Below are positions 34,301-45,433 of a stretch of 64,000 nucleotides of DNA, piece by piece. Below the pieces are notes generated by a model. It saw only the letters and a program-made list of their open reading frames with translations. It ran no database searches and had not been told where the DNA came from. The position numbers and the translations under genes were made by a program. The stretch is from Longimicrobium sp. Lineage in GTDB: Bacteria > Gemmatimonadota > Gemmatimonadetes > Longimicrobiales > Longimicrobiaceae. The stretch covers positions 88,970-152,969 of the forward strand of contig DASVWD010000285.1 of NCBI GenBank assembly GCA_036389795.1, in the 5' to 3' direction. Numbering within the stretch: the stretch's first letter is position 1; each line of letters opens with the position of its first letter.

Positions 34301-36720
34301 CCAACGCCGTCAACCCGGCCGGCAAGTTCGAGGACGCGCTCCCGAACCTGCTGATGCCGCCCGTCCGCAAGGGGCACTGCCCCAGCGAGAACGAGAGCGT
34401 GGCCGCCACCCTCACCCCGCCGTGCCCGGAGCTGCTCTCCGCGGACGACCCCGGCACCATGGCGGTGAACTACCGCAACGAGCCGCTGGCGCTCAGGGTG
34501 CGCAACCCGAGCTCCAACACGCAGGCCACGGGCGACGCGGGCGACCTCTCGCTCGGCTTCTCGTCGGTGGTCACGCGCGACGACCCGGCGTTCAACGTGC
34601 AGCCCGGCTTCTACCGTCCGCTCACCAACGGCGTGGCGGGGGGCGACCCCTTCACCCCGCTGCTGCGGGCGTACGAGGACGACCGGGTGCAGGTGCGCGT
34701 GCTGGTGGGCGCGCACGAGGAAGGGCACAACTTCAGCGTGAGCGGCGTCGAGTGGCTGTTCGAGCCCTCCGACAGCGCGTCGGGGTACCGCAACAGCCAG
34801 ATGATGGGGATCAGCGAGCACTACGAGTTCGTGCTCCCGCCGCTTCCCAGCAACACCAACGGCAACGCGGCCGACTACCTGTACCAGGGCGGCTCGGCCA
34901 CCGACGACCTGTGGAACGGCATGTGGGGGATCCTGCGCGCCTACCGCAGCACGCAGAACGACCTGCTGGCGCTGCCGAACAACACCGACGGCTCCACCGC
35001 GCTCACCCAGTCGACGACCACGTACGACGGCACGCTCGCCAGCGAGTCGAGCACCACCTCGTCGACCGCGGTGATGGAGGAGCCGTGCTGCACCACCGGC
35101 GAGCCGGTCTACACCACCACCGACACCGGTGACAGCGCCGACGACCCGATCGTGGGCGGCGACGGCACCGGGAGCGGCACCACCACCGTCGAGGAGCCGA
35201 CCTACACCGACACCTGCACCTCCGACGGCACCACGACGACGGCCGACGGGACGACGTCGACGGACGCGTACGCGATCTCGGACCCGTGCCTCCAGGCGCA
35301 GTCGGCGGCGGGGCAGGGCCCCGGCTTCGGCGGGGGCAACGGGTTCAAGGGGGTCTGCCCCACGGGCTCGCCGCTGCGGCAGTTCGACGTGAGCGCGGTG
35401 GCGGCCAGCGTGGCGCTGCCGAACGGGCGGCTGGTCTACAACAGCCGCACCACCAACGGCGGGCCGCTCAACGACCCGTCGGCGATCATGTACGTGTACA
35501 CGGTCGACCTGAACACGAACGGGACGCTGAAGTCCACGGCGCCGGTGGAACCGCTGGTCCTCAGGGCCAACGCCGGCGACTGCATCGAGGTGGTGCTGCG
35601 CAACAAGCTGCCCGCCACGCTGCAGGACCCGGACGGGTTCAACACCCTGCCGATGATCGTGGACCAGTTCAACGCCAACCACGTCGACCCGTCGCGGCGC
35701 GTGGGGCTGCACCCGCAGTTGGTGGCCATGGACGTCACCAGGAGCGACGGCAGCCGGGTGGGCTTCAACCCGCAGACGGTGGTGGACCCGGGCAAGCGCA
35801 TCACCTACCAGTGGTTCGCGGGCGAGGTGTCGCTGCAGGGCGGCGTCATCACCAGCAAGCCGGTGGAGTACGGGGCGATCAACCTGATCCCCTCGGACCG
35901 CATCAAGCACCCCAACAAGGGCGCCATCGCGGCGCTGGTGGTGGAGCCGCAGGGCGCCACCTGGACCACCGACGCCGGCACCCGCGCCTCGGCCACCGTC
36001 ACCAAGGCCGACGGCGTGACCTTCCGCGAGTTCGTGGCGCTGTTCCAGAACGACGTGAACCTGCGCTTCGGCAGCGCGTTCGCGGGCTTCGCGGCCGGCG
36101 GGCCGGTGCCGAACCTGGCCGACGCCGAGGACGCGGAAGACTCGGGGCAGAAGGGCTTCAACTACCGGACGGAGCCCCTGTGGTTCCGGATGGGCTTCGC
36201 CCCGAACACGCCGCTGGAGACCACGCGCGGCTTCAACTTCCGCAACGCGCTCAGCAACGTGCAGGTGGGCGGCAACCCCCAGACGCCGGTGTTCACGGCG
36301 ACCGCGGGGCAGTCGGTGCGCTTCCGGGTGCTGCACCCCGGCGGCCACGCCCGCAACCACGTGTTCCAGCTGCACGGGCACGCGTGGGAGGAAGAGCCGT
36401 ACCTGCGCGGCTCGACGGTGCTGGGCCACAACCCGCTCTCGGAGATCAAGGGGTCGCAGATCGGCCACGGCCCCACCAACCACTTCGACGCGCTGCTGAA
36501 GGGCGGCGCGGGCGGCCGGTTCCGGATCACGGGCGACTACCTGTTCCGTGACCAGAGCTCGTTCCACTTCGACGGCGGCATGTGGGGGCTGCTGCGGGTG
36601 ACGGCCGGCACGGGCAACAACGGCGCCGACGCCGACAACACCGGCGGCACGACGTCGAGCACCAACACCACTCCCCTGACCTGCACGACCGACAAGAAGG
36701 GCAACACGGTCTGCAGCTGA
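31357..36720 (+). CDS. Giant multidomain multicopper oxidase
   Basis: A 1787-aa secreted protein: ATG with CGGAGG upstream, a Tat-like/Sec signal (MHHRPTPVPRAAAWARAGG... ending LGAQ), then repeated cupredoxin domains. A complete copper site is seen around residues 441-451 (HHIFHLHAHQW) and 496-507 (HCHFYPHFAMGM: type 1 Cys497 with His and Met). Later modules have partial sites: GHNFSVSGVEWLF near 1127 and HVFQLHGHAW near 1670 with FHFDGGMWGLLRV. A Thr/Ser-rich linker lies around 1215-1305. Multicopper oxidases oxidise phenols, metals or Mn(II) with O2; large ones resemble MnxG-type manganese oxidases. It is divergent from the Cys-rich proteins. Substrate unknown. A strong terminator follows. 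Confidence 0.88.
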   Translation: MHHRPTPVPRAAAWARAGGLAALASALAAGGLGAQTCARTIRAEVVAIDQAIWYNRLGAHDPTAMIYALKRDVVPASGTVLSAGNAKLRPGKRPRPLTLRANEGDCLQIVFTNLLSSTALSNQPGTRAASVHVMGMQNVTGIADDGSNVGANASSLVEPGATRTYTLYAEKEGTYLMYSAAQTTGGDGDGGTLFKGLFGALNVEPRGAEWYRSQVTAEDMALATRKDGAGNPVRTAQGHPVINYDAVYPTGHALAGRPILKMLVNNEIVHGDLTAVITGPNKGNFPPGTFPPVVVERDRHRPFREYTIVFHDEVGLVQAFNNVFEDPKFDHTLHSGRDAFSINYGTGGIGAEVLANRFGVGPMKDCTECKYEEFFLTSWAVGDPAMVVDVPADADANGDGIPDRGAKATKALFPDDPSNVYHSYMNDHVKFRNLHAGPKEHHIFHLHAHQWLHSPNSDNSTYLDSQAIGPGGGYTYEITYDGGSNRNKTPADAIFHCHFYPHFAMGMWGMWRNHDVFEAGTQLGTDGRPVAGARALPDGEIAAGTPIPALVPLPTYALAPMPTATMPGYPFYIPGIAGHRPPKPPLDTRVDGGLNRHVVRSGTAHAPPLNRLDFSKENVTMVADSLPENGTPREQAAMAFHARRSQPTFRFDPNTGAVVADTFLTNGRPPVAGAPFADPCIDDFGRPTGTPRLYKAAGFQVDAKYNKAGWHFPQHRMFSLWQDVDSVIRGVRPPEPMFIRANTGDCIEYRLVNLIPKDYELDDFQVKTPTDVIGQHIHLVKFDVTSSDGAANGFNYEDGSMSPGEVVERIHAIRRQNGCSGLDSGDPRDGSFACPVAEAHPFFGAGPNGTWIGAQETVQRWYVDNVLNQQGKDRTLRTVFTHDHFGPSTHQQTGLYAGLVTEPAGSRWRDPETGTFFGSRDDGGPTSWRADILTAAADSSYREFNLQIADFTLAYRAGSNNALRPFTDPATGHTVLGIADPANAVNPAGKFEDALPNLLMPPVRKGHCPSENESVAATLTPPCPELLSADDPGTMAVNYRNEPLALRVRNPSSNTQATGDAGDLSLGFSSVVTRDDPAFNVQPGFYRPLTNGVAGGDPFTPLLRAYEDDRVQVRVLVGAHEEGHNFSVSGVEWLFEPSDSASGYRNSQMMGISEHYEFVLPPLPSNTNGNAADYLYQGGSATDDLWNGMWGILRAYRSTQNDLLALPNNTDGSTALTQSTTTYDGTLASESSTTSSTAVMEEPCCTTGEPVYTTTDTGDSADDPIVGGDGTGSGTTTVEEPTYTDTCTSDGTTTTADGTTSTDAYAISDPCLQAQSAAGQGPGFGGGNGFKGVCPTGSPLRQFDVSAVAASVALPNGRLVYNSRTTNGGPLNDPSAIMYVYTVDLNTNGTLKSTAPVEPLVLRANAGDCIEVVLRNKLPATLQDPDGFNTLPMIVDQFNANHVDPSRRVGLHPQLVAMDVTRSDGSRVGFNPQTVVDPGKRITYQWFAGEVSLQGGVITSKPVEYGAINLIPSDRIKHPNKGAIAALVVEPQGATWTTDAGTRASATVTKADGVTFREFVALFQNDVNLRFGSAFAGFAAGGPVPNLADAEDAEDSGQKGFNYRTEPLWFRMGFAPNTPLETTRGFNFRNALSNVQVGGNPQTPVFTATAGQSVRFRVLHPGGHARNHVFQLHGHAWEEEPYLRGSTVLGHNPLSEIKGSQIGHGPTNHFDALLKGGAGGRFRITGDYLFRDQSSFHFDGGMWGLLRVTAGTGNNGADADNTGGTTSSTNTTPLTCTTDKKGNTVCS

Positions 36721-36746
36721 TCCACTAGTCGGTTCGGTCCGGAAGG

Positions 36747-36782
36747 CCGGCCCGCGGGGAAACCCGCGGGCCGGTTCTTTTT
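36747..36782 (+). terminator. Strong terminator of the multicopper oxidase
   Basis: A perfect 12-bp stem (CCGGCCCGCGGG with CCCGCGGGCCGG), loop GAAA, then TTCTTTTT. Located 26 bp after the stop. Confidence 0.95.
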
Positions 36783-36867
36783 GCGGGGATCGTCCGGGAT
36801 CGGAGAACCGCAACCGCATGTCTCACGCAGAGTCAGCAGAGTCAGCAGAGGAAAACCGTGCCGAGCG

Positions 36868-37290
36868 ATGAAGTTCTCTGCTACCTCCGAGGCCGGCACG
36901 CCCACGCGCATCCGGGTGCTGCAGCCGGGCGGGCACTCGCGCAACGGGGTGTTCAACCTGCACGGCCACACCTGGCAGGAGCTGCCGTACGTGGGCGCCT
37001 CGACGCGCCTGGGGAACAACCCGCTCTCGGAGTGGAAGGGCGCCCAGTTCGGGCACGGGCCCAGCAACCACTTCGACGTGCTGCTCAGGAACGGGGCCGG
37101 CGGCAAGTTCCGCATCCCGGGCGACTACCTCTTCCGGGACATGACCTCGTTCCACTTCGACGGCGGCCTGTGGGGGCTGCTGCGGGTGAAGGCGCCCGCC
37201 ACCACCACGACCACGACGACCACCACGACGTCGGGCACGACGTCGGGCACGGCCACCCCCACCTCGTCGATGCCCACGGCGATGCAGTGA
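36868..37290 (+). pseudogene. Duplicated C-terminal cupredoxin fragment of the oxidase
   Basis: A 140-aa frame starting MKFSATSEAGTPTRIRVLQP that corresponds to the last ~150 residues of the oxidase: VLQPGGHSRNGVFNLHGHTW versus VLHPGGHARNHVFQLHGHAW, then NPLSEWKGAQFGHGPSNHFD and FHFDGGLWGLLRVKA. It ends with a Thr-rich tail unlike the parent. No signal peptide and no ribosome binding site are evident, and a repeat word array (CTCACGCAGAGTCAGCAGAG) sits directly before it. Copper ligands of only half a site remain. It is best read as a tandem 3'-end duplication that lost the rest of the gene. The reading frame is still open and the protein changes are conservative, so a small expressed cupredoxin cannot be excluded. 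Confidence 0.7.
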
Positions 37291-37326
37291 TCCGGACGGC
37301 GCAGCACCCTGCGTCGAGCAGAAAGG

Positions 37327-37356
37327 CCGGCCCGCGGGAGCGATCCCGCGGGCCGG
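37327..37356 (+). terminator. Duplicated terminator after the cupredoxin fragment
   Basis: The same 12-bp stem as at 36747-36782 (CCGGCCCGCGGG / CCCGCGGGCCGG) with a 6-base loop, followed by TTCGCTTG. It shows that the duplication included the terminator. Confidence 0.8.
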
Positions 37357-37520
37357 TTCGCTTGCGCGCGAGGGAACGGCGGGGGCTCCGTCGTACTCCG
37401 ACCTGCTCCGGCGCGGCGGCGGGGGCCCGCACCCGCCGCCGTAGAGCGGCAACCCTCTCCCAACTTCGGGAGAGGGTGGACTTTACGCCTGCGGTGCGGG
37501 GGATTTCACGCTGAAGCCTC

Positions 37521-37623
37521 GTAGGGGCGAGGCACGCCTCGCCCGGCAGATGTTGGCTCGTGCACGGCAGGCGGCCTCTTGCGCTGATGCCGCCGATGTA
37601 CGGACTCGCATGCTCGCCCCTAC
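37521..37623. repeat. Inverted-repeat element, MITE-like
   Basis: About 103 bp bounded by perfect 11-bp inverted repeats GTAGGGGCGAG / CTCGCCCCTAC. The left end also contains the short palindrome GGGCGAGGC-AC-GCCTCGCCC. A matching left end is present near 12555. It codes for nothing. I see no clear target-site duplication. Confidence 0.6.
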
Positions 37624-37652
37624 GCAAACCGGGCATCGCGCGCGAGGAACCC

Positions 37653-37798
37653 GCGTGAGGGATGCGCGCCCGACAGGGCCGGGACGCCGCCGCGACAGGG
37701 GTATCGTGGCGGCGGTGGCCCGGCGCCGTTGGGCACGGTCGTATCGTGCCCTACGGCGCGCGCAGCCCGGCCCGGAGCGCAGCGGAGGGACACGCCCC
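37653..37798 (+). repeat. Dispersed two-hairpin repeat, copy 4
   Basis: GCGTGAGGGATGCGCGCCCG to GGAGGGACACGCCC, containing GGGCACG-GTCGTAT-CGTGCCC. It lies between the converging oxidase fragment and subtilisin genes. Confidence 0.8.
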
Positions 37799-37831
37799 AA
37801 CGAGCCGTTGAGGTTGCAGTTCAGGTGGTTC

Positions 37832-37872
37832 AAAAAAGACTCCGCCCGGCGGCAGGCAGCCGTCGGGCGGAG
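37832..37872 (-). terminator. Terminator of the subtilisin-like gene
   Basis: On the minus strand, CTCCGCCCGACGGC pairs with GCCGCCGGGCGGAG (one G-T type mismatch) around a 5-base loop, followed by TCTTTTTTG. Confidence 0.88.
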
Positions 37873-37900
37873 GTGAAGCGGCGTCGAGACGAGGGAGTTC

Positions 37901-39400
37901 CTACAGCCCGAGCGCGCGGGGGATGTTGATGCGGCCCTTGCCGTAGAAGGGGTCGGTGCCGGGCTCGCCCAGGTCGTCGACGCTGCCCAGGATCACGTCG
38001 CGGACGAGGCCCGGGTCGCGGCCGTGCCTCGCCACCAGCAGCGCCACGAGCCCCGCCACGTGCGGCGCCGCCTGGCTGGTGCCCTGGTACCCCGCGAGGA
38101 AGACCGCCGTCGGGCGCGAGCTGCAGTTGTGCGGCAGCAGCGCCCCCGTGGCGGGGTTGTACACCAGCTTGGTGCGCGAGCAGAGCGAGTACACGAACGA
38201 CCGCGTGGTCACGGCCACGGTGGAGTCGCCGCTCGGCACCCGGACGGTTTTCGCGTTGCCGCCCGGCGCGGCCACGTCGATCACCGAGCGCCCGAAGTTG
38301 CTGAACGAGGCCGGCGCGTCGGGCTCGGGGAACGGACCCGCGCCGCCGCCGTCGGCGGTGGGGCCGGTGGCCGAGACGCAGAGCACGTTGGGGAGGCCGC
38401 AGTAGTTGGCCTGGAAGCTCCCGTCGTGGTCCAGGTCCGACTGCGTGTTGCCGGACGCCACCACCACGGTGACGCCCTTGCGGTGGGCGTAGTTCAGCAC
38501 GCGGTTGTACAGCGCCCGGCACCCGTGGCACTCGCTCTTCAGGAAGCCGCCGCCCAGGCTCAGGTTGATCACGTCGGCGCCCTGCTGCACGGCGTACAGG
38601 ATCCCCTGCAGGGTGGTGGCGTCGCTGCACGCGCCGGCGAACACGCTGCACACGCGCACCGCCAGCAGGGTGGTGCGCGAGGTGACGCCGGCCAGCACCA
38701 CGCCGTTGCTGGCCACCTGGCTGGCCACGTTGGTGCCGTGCCCCTCCAGGTCCGACACCAGCGGCCGGGTGGGGAAGCGCACGCGCATCACCGAGTCGTC
38801 CCGGGCCACGAACGAGCGCGAGCGGGCCAGGTCCACGCGCCCCGCCAGGTCGGGCCCCGAGGGGTCGATGCCGGTGTCGAGGATGGCCACCGTCACCTGC
38901 GCCGAGCCCAGCTGCCCGGCGCGCCACGCGGCCTCGGCGCCGACCGCGCGCATGTTCCACTGCCAGGAGTACAGCAGCGAGGTGTGCGGCGCCGCGGCGC
39001 TCGTGATCGCCGCGTCGGAGGCGAGCTCGGCCTCGACCTCGGGCTCGCTCTCCTCGCGCCCGCGCGACTCCAGCGTGAAGGTGCGGTCGGCGCCCACCGA
39101 CTGCACGCCGTCGGAGGCGGCCAGCCCGGCGGCGGCGGCCTGGTCGAGCCCGGCCACCACGGCGCCGCCGATCGGCTCCAGCAGCGCCTCCACGCGCCCG
39201 CCGAGCGCCGCCACGCGCTCCTCGAAGCCCTTCGGCGAGCCCTGCGCGGCGTGGAACACCACCACGTAGCGTCCCTCGCCGGCGTCTTCCGCGGTGATGG
39301 AGGCCCGCGTGCCGGCGAGGGGGTCCAGCGGCGCGCCCTGGTCGGCGCACCCGGCGAGGCCGGCGCCGAGCGCGAGCACGAGCGCCCTGATCTTGGTCAT
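37901..39400 (-). CDS. Subtilisin-like (S8) serine protease, lipoprotein
   Basis: A 499-aa exported protease. The signal ends at lipobox LAGC (Cys19). An I9-type propeptide (YVVVFHAAQGSPKGFEERVA) precedes the S8 domain, whose triad is D175 (AILDTGID), H221 (GHGTNVA) and S442 (GTSQAAPHVAG). The oxyanion Asn lies in VVVASGN. Several Cys in the catalytic domain (SVFAGACSD, ECHGC, NYCGLPNVLC) suggest disulfides. It should be tethered to a membrane outside the cytoplasm and degrade or process proteins there. A strong promoter is about 145 bp upstream and a terminator follows, so it is a single-gene unit. Confidence 0.92.
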   Translation of the reverse strand: MTKIRALVLALGAGLAGCADQGAPLDPLAGTRASITAEDAGEGRYVVVFHAAQGSPKGFEERVAALGGRVEALLEPIGGAVVAGLDQAAAAGLAASDGVQSVGADRTFTLESRGREESEPEVEAELASDAAITSAAAPHTSLLYSWQWNMRAVGAEAAWRAGQLGSAQVTVAILDTGIDPSGPDLAGRVDLARSRSFVARDDSVMRVRFPTRPLVSDLEGHGTNVASQVASNGVVLAGVTSRTTLLAVRVCSVFAGACSDATTLQGILYAVQQGADVINLSLGGGFLKSECHGCRALYNRVLNYAHRKGVTVVVASGNTQSDLDHDGSFQANYCGLPNVLCVSATGPTADGGGAGPFPEPDAPASFSNFGRSVIDVAAPGGNAKTVRVPSGDSTVAVTTRSFVYSLCSRTKLVYNPATGALLPHNCSSRPTAVFLAGYQGTSQAAPHVAGLVALLVARHGRDPGLVRDVILGSVDDLGEPGTDPFYGKGRINIPRALGL

Positions 39401-39543
39401 GGGTCGGGTCCCTGGAGTGGGGGAAAACGCCCCGGCGGGGTGGCGCCGGGGCAGGACTGCATCCCTGAGTACGAAAGTACGGAGGTCCGAGAGTACGAAA
39501 CCGACAGGAATGCGCCAGGAGACGCACGTATTCCGAACCCTAC

Positions 39544-39572
39544 ATCATACTGGGGACGGTGTCCTCCGTCAA
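39544..39572 (-). promoter_or_regulatory. Promoter of the subtilisin-like gene
   Basis: TTGACG (39567-39572), exactly 17 bp, TATGAT (39544-39549) on the minus strand. This is one of the best sigma-70-type promoters in the window. Confidence 0.8.
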
Positions 39573-40048
39573 CCCCCGGATAATGATTCTAAGTCTATGG
39601 TAGATATTCACATACAGCGGTTTTCAACAATGACTCCGAGGGTGCGCAGCAGGAGGTTCGTCGTGTGCGCCTGGAGCAGCTTCCCGCGCCTAATACGCCT
39701 GCGGTGGGGGACGGTGCTTCGCGGAGGACGCGTGGCGGCGGCGCTTCCGGTCCCGCGCGCGGCGGCAGCCATCGGGTGCCGGCGGAGTAGAGTCCTCGGT
39801 CGCGCCCCGCCGATCGTACCGGGGCGGCTTCCGTGCGGCGCTCCCTCGGAATGACATACCACGAGGACTGGCTGACAGCGCCTGGCCGCCAGACCCTTGC
39901 ACTCACGCACTCACGCACTTCCGTACTTTCGCCACTCCCGTACTTTCGCACTTCGCACTCCCGTACTTTCGCACTTCGCACTCCCGTACTCCCGATGTCC
40001 CCATCCGGCCCGGTTGAATGCCGCGGGCCTCTGCGGTAACTTTTCGGG
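39573..40048. repeat. Gap before uvrA with facing word arrays
   Basis: No gene is seen in this divergent spacer. At 39895-39998 it holds a dense array of CACTCACGCACT, CGTACTTTCGCACTTCG words ending about 50 bp before uvrA. Their complements (GTACGAAAGTACGG) lie at 39470-39500 beyond the promoter of the protease. No SOS-box-like palindrome was recognised. Confidence 0.55.
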
Positions 40049-42943
<2,895 letters not shown>

Positions 42944-43076
42944 GGCATTTGCTCAACGACTTAGCCACGCGTCAGGCTGAGTTATGAGTAGCATGCCAGC
43001 ATGTCGGTTACGAATTGCTCGGTAGCTCGGATCACTTGGACGAAGGCGTACCCCTGACAGTGGCTTGAACGTGTCG

Positions 43077-44999
43077 ATGAACACGAAACTGGAAATCTTG
43101 CGTGCTTTGTCCTTCGGAGCGCGTGTGGCAGAAGAGGAGACTGCCTCTCTTGCGAAGTATTTTGTTGCGACCGAGCAATGGCACCGTTTGCAAAATGGAG
43201 AGATTGACATCGTCTATGGACATAAAGGCTCGGGGAAGAGTGCTTTATATTCAACCTTGCTCGAGACGGCCGGTGATCTTGCGCAGAGGCGGATACTGGT
43301 AGTTGCAGGTGAAGATCTAGTTGGGCGACCTGTCTTCAAAAAACTCCTTGATGATCCCCCTGAGTCTGAACGTGAGTTCTCACGGCTTTGGAAACTATAC
43401 TTTTTGCAGTTGGTCGGCGAAGTTTTCCGTCAGCAGCGTTTCGACGCGCCAGAAGCCCGGAAGCTGGTTTCGGCACTGGAAGCTGCCGGCCTTTTGCCGA
43501 AAGAAGGTGGCCTCGCGTCGAAGCTGCGCGCGGCCATTACATACTTGCGCCAGCTTGCGTCTCTGGAAGGTGTCTCCGGAACGATAGAGATTAATCCACT
43601 TACGGGAATGCCTGCCGGCTTTACCGGGAAGCTGCTTTTCCGGGAGCCAGCGGTAAGTGGCCGAACGTCCGATTTGATGTCCGTGGACAGTGTTCTGGAC
43701 AGCGCAGACGTAGTCCTCGATCGCGTTGGATACCAGATCTGGATTCTACTCGACCGCTTGGATGTCGCATTTGCCGAGTCAGAAGATCTGGAAAAAATCG
43801 CCCTGCGTTCGCTTTTCGGGGTCTACGCTGATTTTCGGGCGTATCGATCGATCAAGCAGAAAATTTTTCTCCGTACCGACATCTGGGAGCGTATCACTGA
43901 AGAAGGATTCCGAGAAGCAAGCCACATCACTCGAGACACTCGGATCGAGTGGGATCGGCATACTTTGCTGAACCTGATTATTCGACGAATTGTGCAATCG
44001 AGACCACTTTTAGAAAACTACTCGGTTACCGCAGAGAACGTATTGAGCGACCTCGAAGAGCAAATGAAGCTCTTTTATCGCATTTTCCCGCTGACGATAG
44101 CGACAGAGAGCGGGGAGATACCGACGTTCGATTGGATGCTTAGCCGAACCGCGGATGGAACAGGGCGGACTGCACCACGCGAGCTCATTCATCTGCTCAC
44201 CGAGGCGCGGGTGCTTCAGTTGAGAACTCTCGAGATTGGAGGGAAGTGCCCGAAGGAAGAGGCCCTGATTTCGTCAGAGAGTGTGCGTGAGGCTCTACCC
44301 GAGGTGTCGAGGGCACGTTTGCATCAGACGCTGCTCGCAGAGTATCCTAATTACCGAACTTACCTGACGAAGCTGAAAGGGACCGTCGCACAATACTCAC
44401 CTGATGTCTTGAGTGACTTGTGGGGGGTGACTCCATCTTGGGCGCTCAGCGAAGCAGAAGCACTAACAGAGATCGGTTTTTTCGAGAGAAGAGGGACTCG
44501 TAATCAGCCAGTGTATTGGGTGCCGTTTCTGTACAGGCCGGCGCTAGACCTCCAAGCTCCAGGATTTAATGGTACGGCGAAAAACGGTCTCGCCGCGGCG
44601 CTCGCCCGCTGGTTTGAAGAGAGAGCGGAGCCCGGCGTTGTCTCCGTCTATCTCTTTGGGAGCCACGCCGAGGAACGCGCACACCGCGAGAGCGATGTGG
44701 ACGTGGGGGTGCTGGTGGACTGGAGCGTCCACCCGTCGCGCGAAGCGCGGTGGGAAATGCGCGTGTGGCTCACTTCGGAGGTAATCCACGCGCTCCATCA
44801 CAACGAGGTGGACCTGATCGTCCTAAACGATGTACCCCCGACGCTTGGACGGAAGGTAGTACGAGACGGTGTTCGCGTCTTCTGCAACGATTTCGAGGCG
44901 GATCACGCCTATGTCCGCGACGTTCAACTCCGGGCGGCGGACCTCGACATCTGGTTGCGCCGCATGCGCCGGTTGACCTTGGATTCCCTGCTTCGATGA
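43077..44999 (+). CDS. P-loop ATPase fused to an MNT-type nucleotidyltransferase antitoxin
   Basis: A 640-aa protein with clearly lower GC than its surroundings. Residues 1 to about 500 are a STAND/Sll1717-like P-loop ATPase: Walker A GHKGSGKSAL (48-57) and a hydrophobic strand ending in Asp, YQIWILLDRLDV. Residues about 515-640 are a minimal nucleotidyltransferase with G528-S529, ten residues, then D540-V-D542 (GSHAEERAHRESDVDV), and a later Asp in EVDLIVL. MNT proteins of this kind (MntA) are antitoxins that AMPylate the HepT toxin. The hepT-like gene overlaps its stop by four bases. ATG 43077 is preferred; TTG 43065 and GTG 43071 are alternatives, and no ribosome binding site is clear. The ATPase fusion suggests triggered, possibly anti-phage, control. 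Confidence 0.85.
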   Translation: MNTKLEILRALSFGARVAEEETASLAKYFVATEQWHRLQNGEIDIVYGHKGSGKSALYSTLLETAGDLAQRRILVVAGEDLVGRPVFKKLLDDPPESEREFSRLWKLYFLQLVGEVFRQQRFDAPEARKLVSALEAAGLLPKEGGLASKLRAAITYLRQLASLEGVSGTIEINPLTGMPAGFTGKLLFREPAVSGRTSDLMSVDSVLDSADVVLDRVGYQIWILLDRLDVAFAESEDLEKIALRSLFGVYADFRAYRSIKQKIFLRTDIWERITEEGFREASHITRDTRIEWDRHTLLNLIIRRIVQSRPLLENYSVTAENVLSDLEEQMKLFYRIFPLTIATESGEIPTFDWMLSRTADGTGRTAPRELIHLLTEARVLQLRTLEIGGKCPKEEALISSESVREALPEVSRARLHQTLLAEYPNYRTYLTKLKGTVAQYSPDVLSDLWGVTPSWALSEAEALTEIGFFERRGTRNQPVYWVPFLYRPALDLQAPGFNGTAKNGLAAALARWFEERAEPGVVSVYLFGSHAEERAHRESDVDVGVLVDWSVHPSREARWEMRVWLTSEVIHALHHNEVDLIVLNDVPPTLGRKVVRDGVRVFCNDFEADHAYVRDVQLRAADLDIWLRRMRRLTLDSLLR

Positions 45000-45433
45000 C
45001 GTATCTAGTAGAGCGGCTTCTCGAGCTGCGCAAGCATCTGGATCACCTCCATAAGCTGCGGCCCCGCGTCCGGTCCGCTGCGAATCTCGAGCGCGACCTT
45101 TCGCTCCACAACGACGTTCTGTTTTCGTTGATAAGGCTTGCTCAACTCGTCATCGACATTGCTGGCGAATTGGGGAGTCGGAAGGGACTGCGGTACGACG
45201 ACTACACGGAGGCCGTGCGCAATCTCCACGCGTACCCCGAGTTTCCGGACTCCTTGGTCGAGCGGCTCACCCCGATTCCGGGATTTCGCAACGTGCTCCT
45301 GCACGAGTATGTGAACTTCGATCTGGACCGGGCCGTCGCTGCGCTGCGGAATCTCCAGCCGGTGGAAGATTTCCTTCAGATCGTCGCTGAGATAGAGTCG
45401 GATGAGCGAGGCGGAAACGGCTCCACAGCGTGA
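44996..45433 (+). CDS. hepT: HepT-like ribonuclease toxin
   Basis: A 145-aa protein of the HepT/DUF86 HEPN family, the toxin of MNT-HepT systems. It has the catalytic RX4HXY motif R98-NVLL-H103-E-Y105, preceded by LTPIPGFRNVLLHEYV as is usual, and the helical N-terminal half ERDLSLHNDVLFSLIRLAQL. It should be an RNase whose activity is blocked when the adjacent nucleotidyltransferase adds AMP to the motif Tyr. Start ATG 44996 overlaps the TGA of the ATPase-MNT gene, so they are coupled. Both genes share a lower GC content, indicating joint transfer. All toxin residues are intact, so the pair looks functional. Confidence 0.9.
   Translation: MTYLVERLLELRKHLDHLHKLRPRVRSAANLERDLSLHNDVLFSLIRLAQLVIDIAGELGSRKGLRYDDYTEAVRNLHAYPEFPDSLVERLTPIPGFRNVLLHEYVNFDLDRAVAALRNLQPVEDFLQIVAEIESDERGGNGSTA

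Noticed and set aside
31357..36720. The oxidase as several separate genes
   Set aside because: One uninterrupted frame covers all cupredoxin modules, with a single signal peptide and terminator.
31333..36819. A minus-strand open frame of over 1800 codons opposite the oxidase
   Set aside because: It has no domain and is an Arg/Val/His-rich mirror of the oxidase codons; the plus strand has copper motifs, signal peptide and ribosome binding site.
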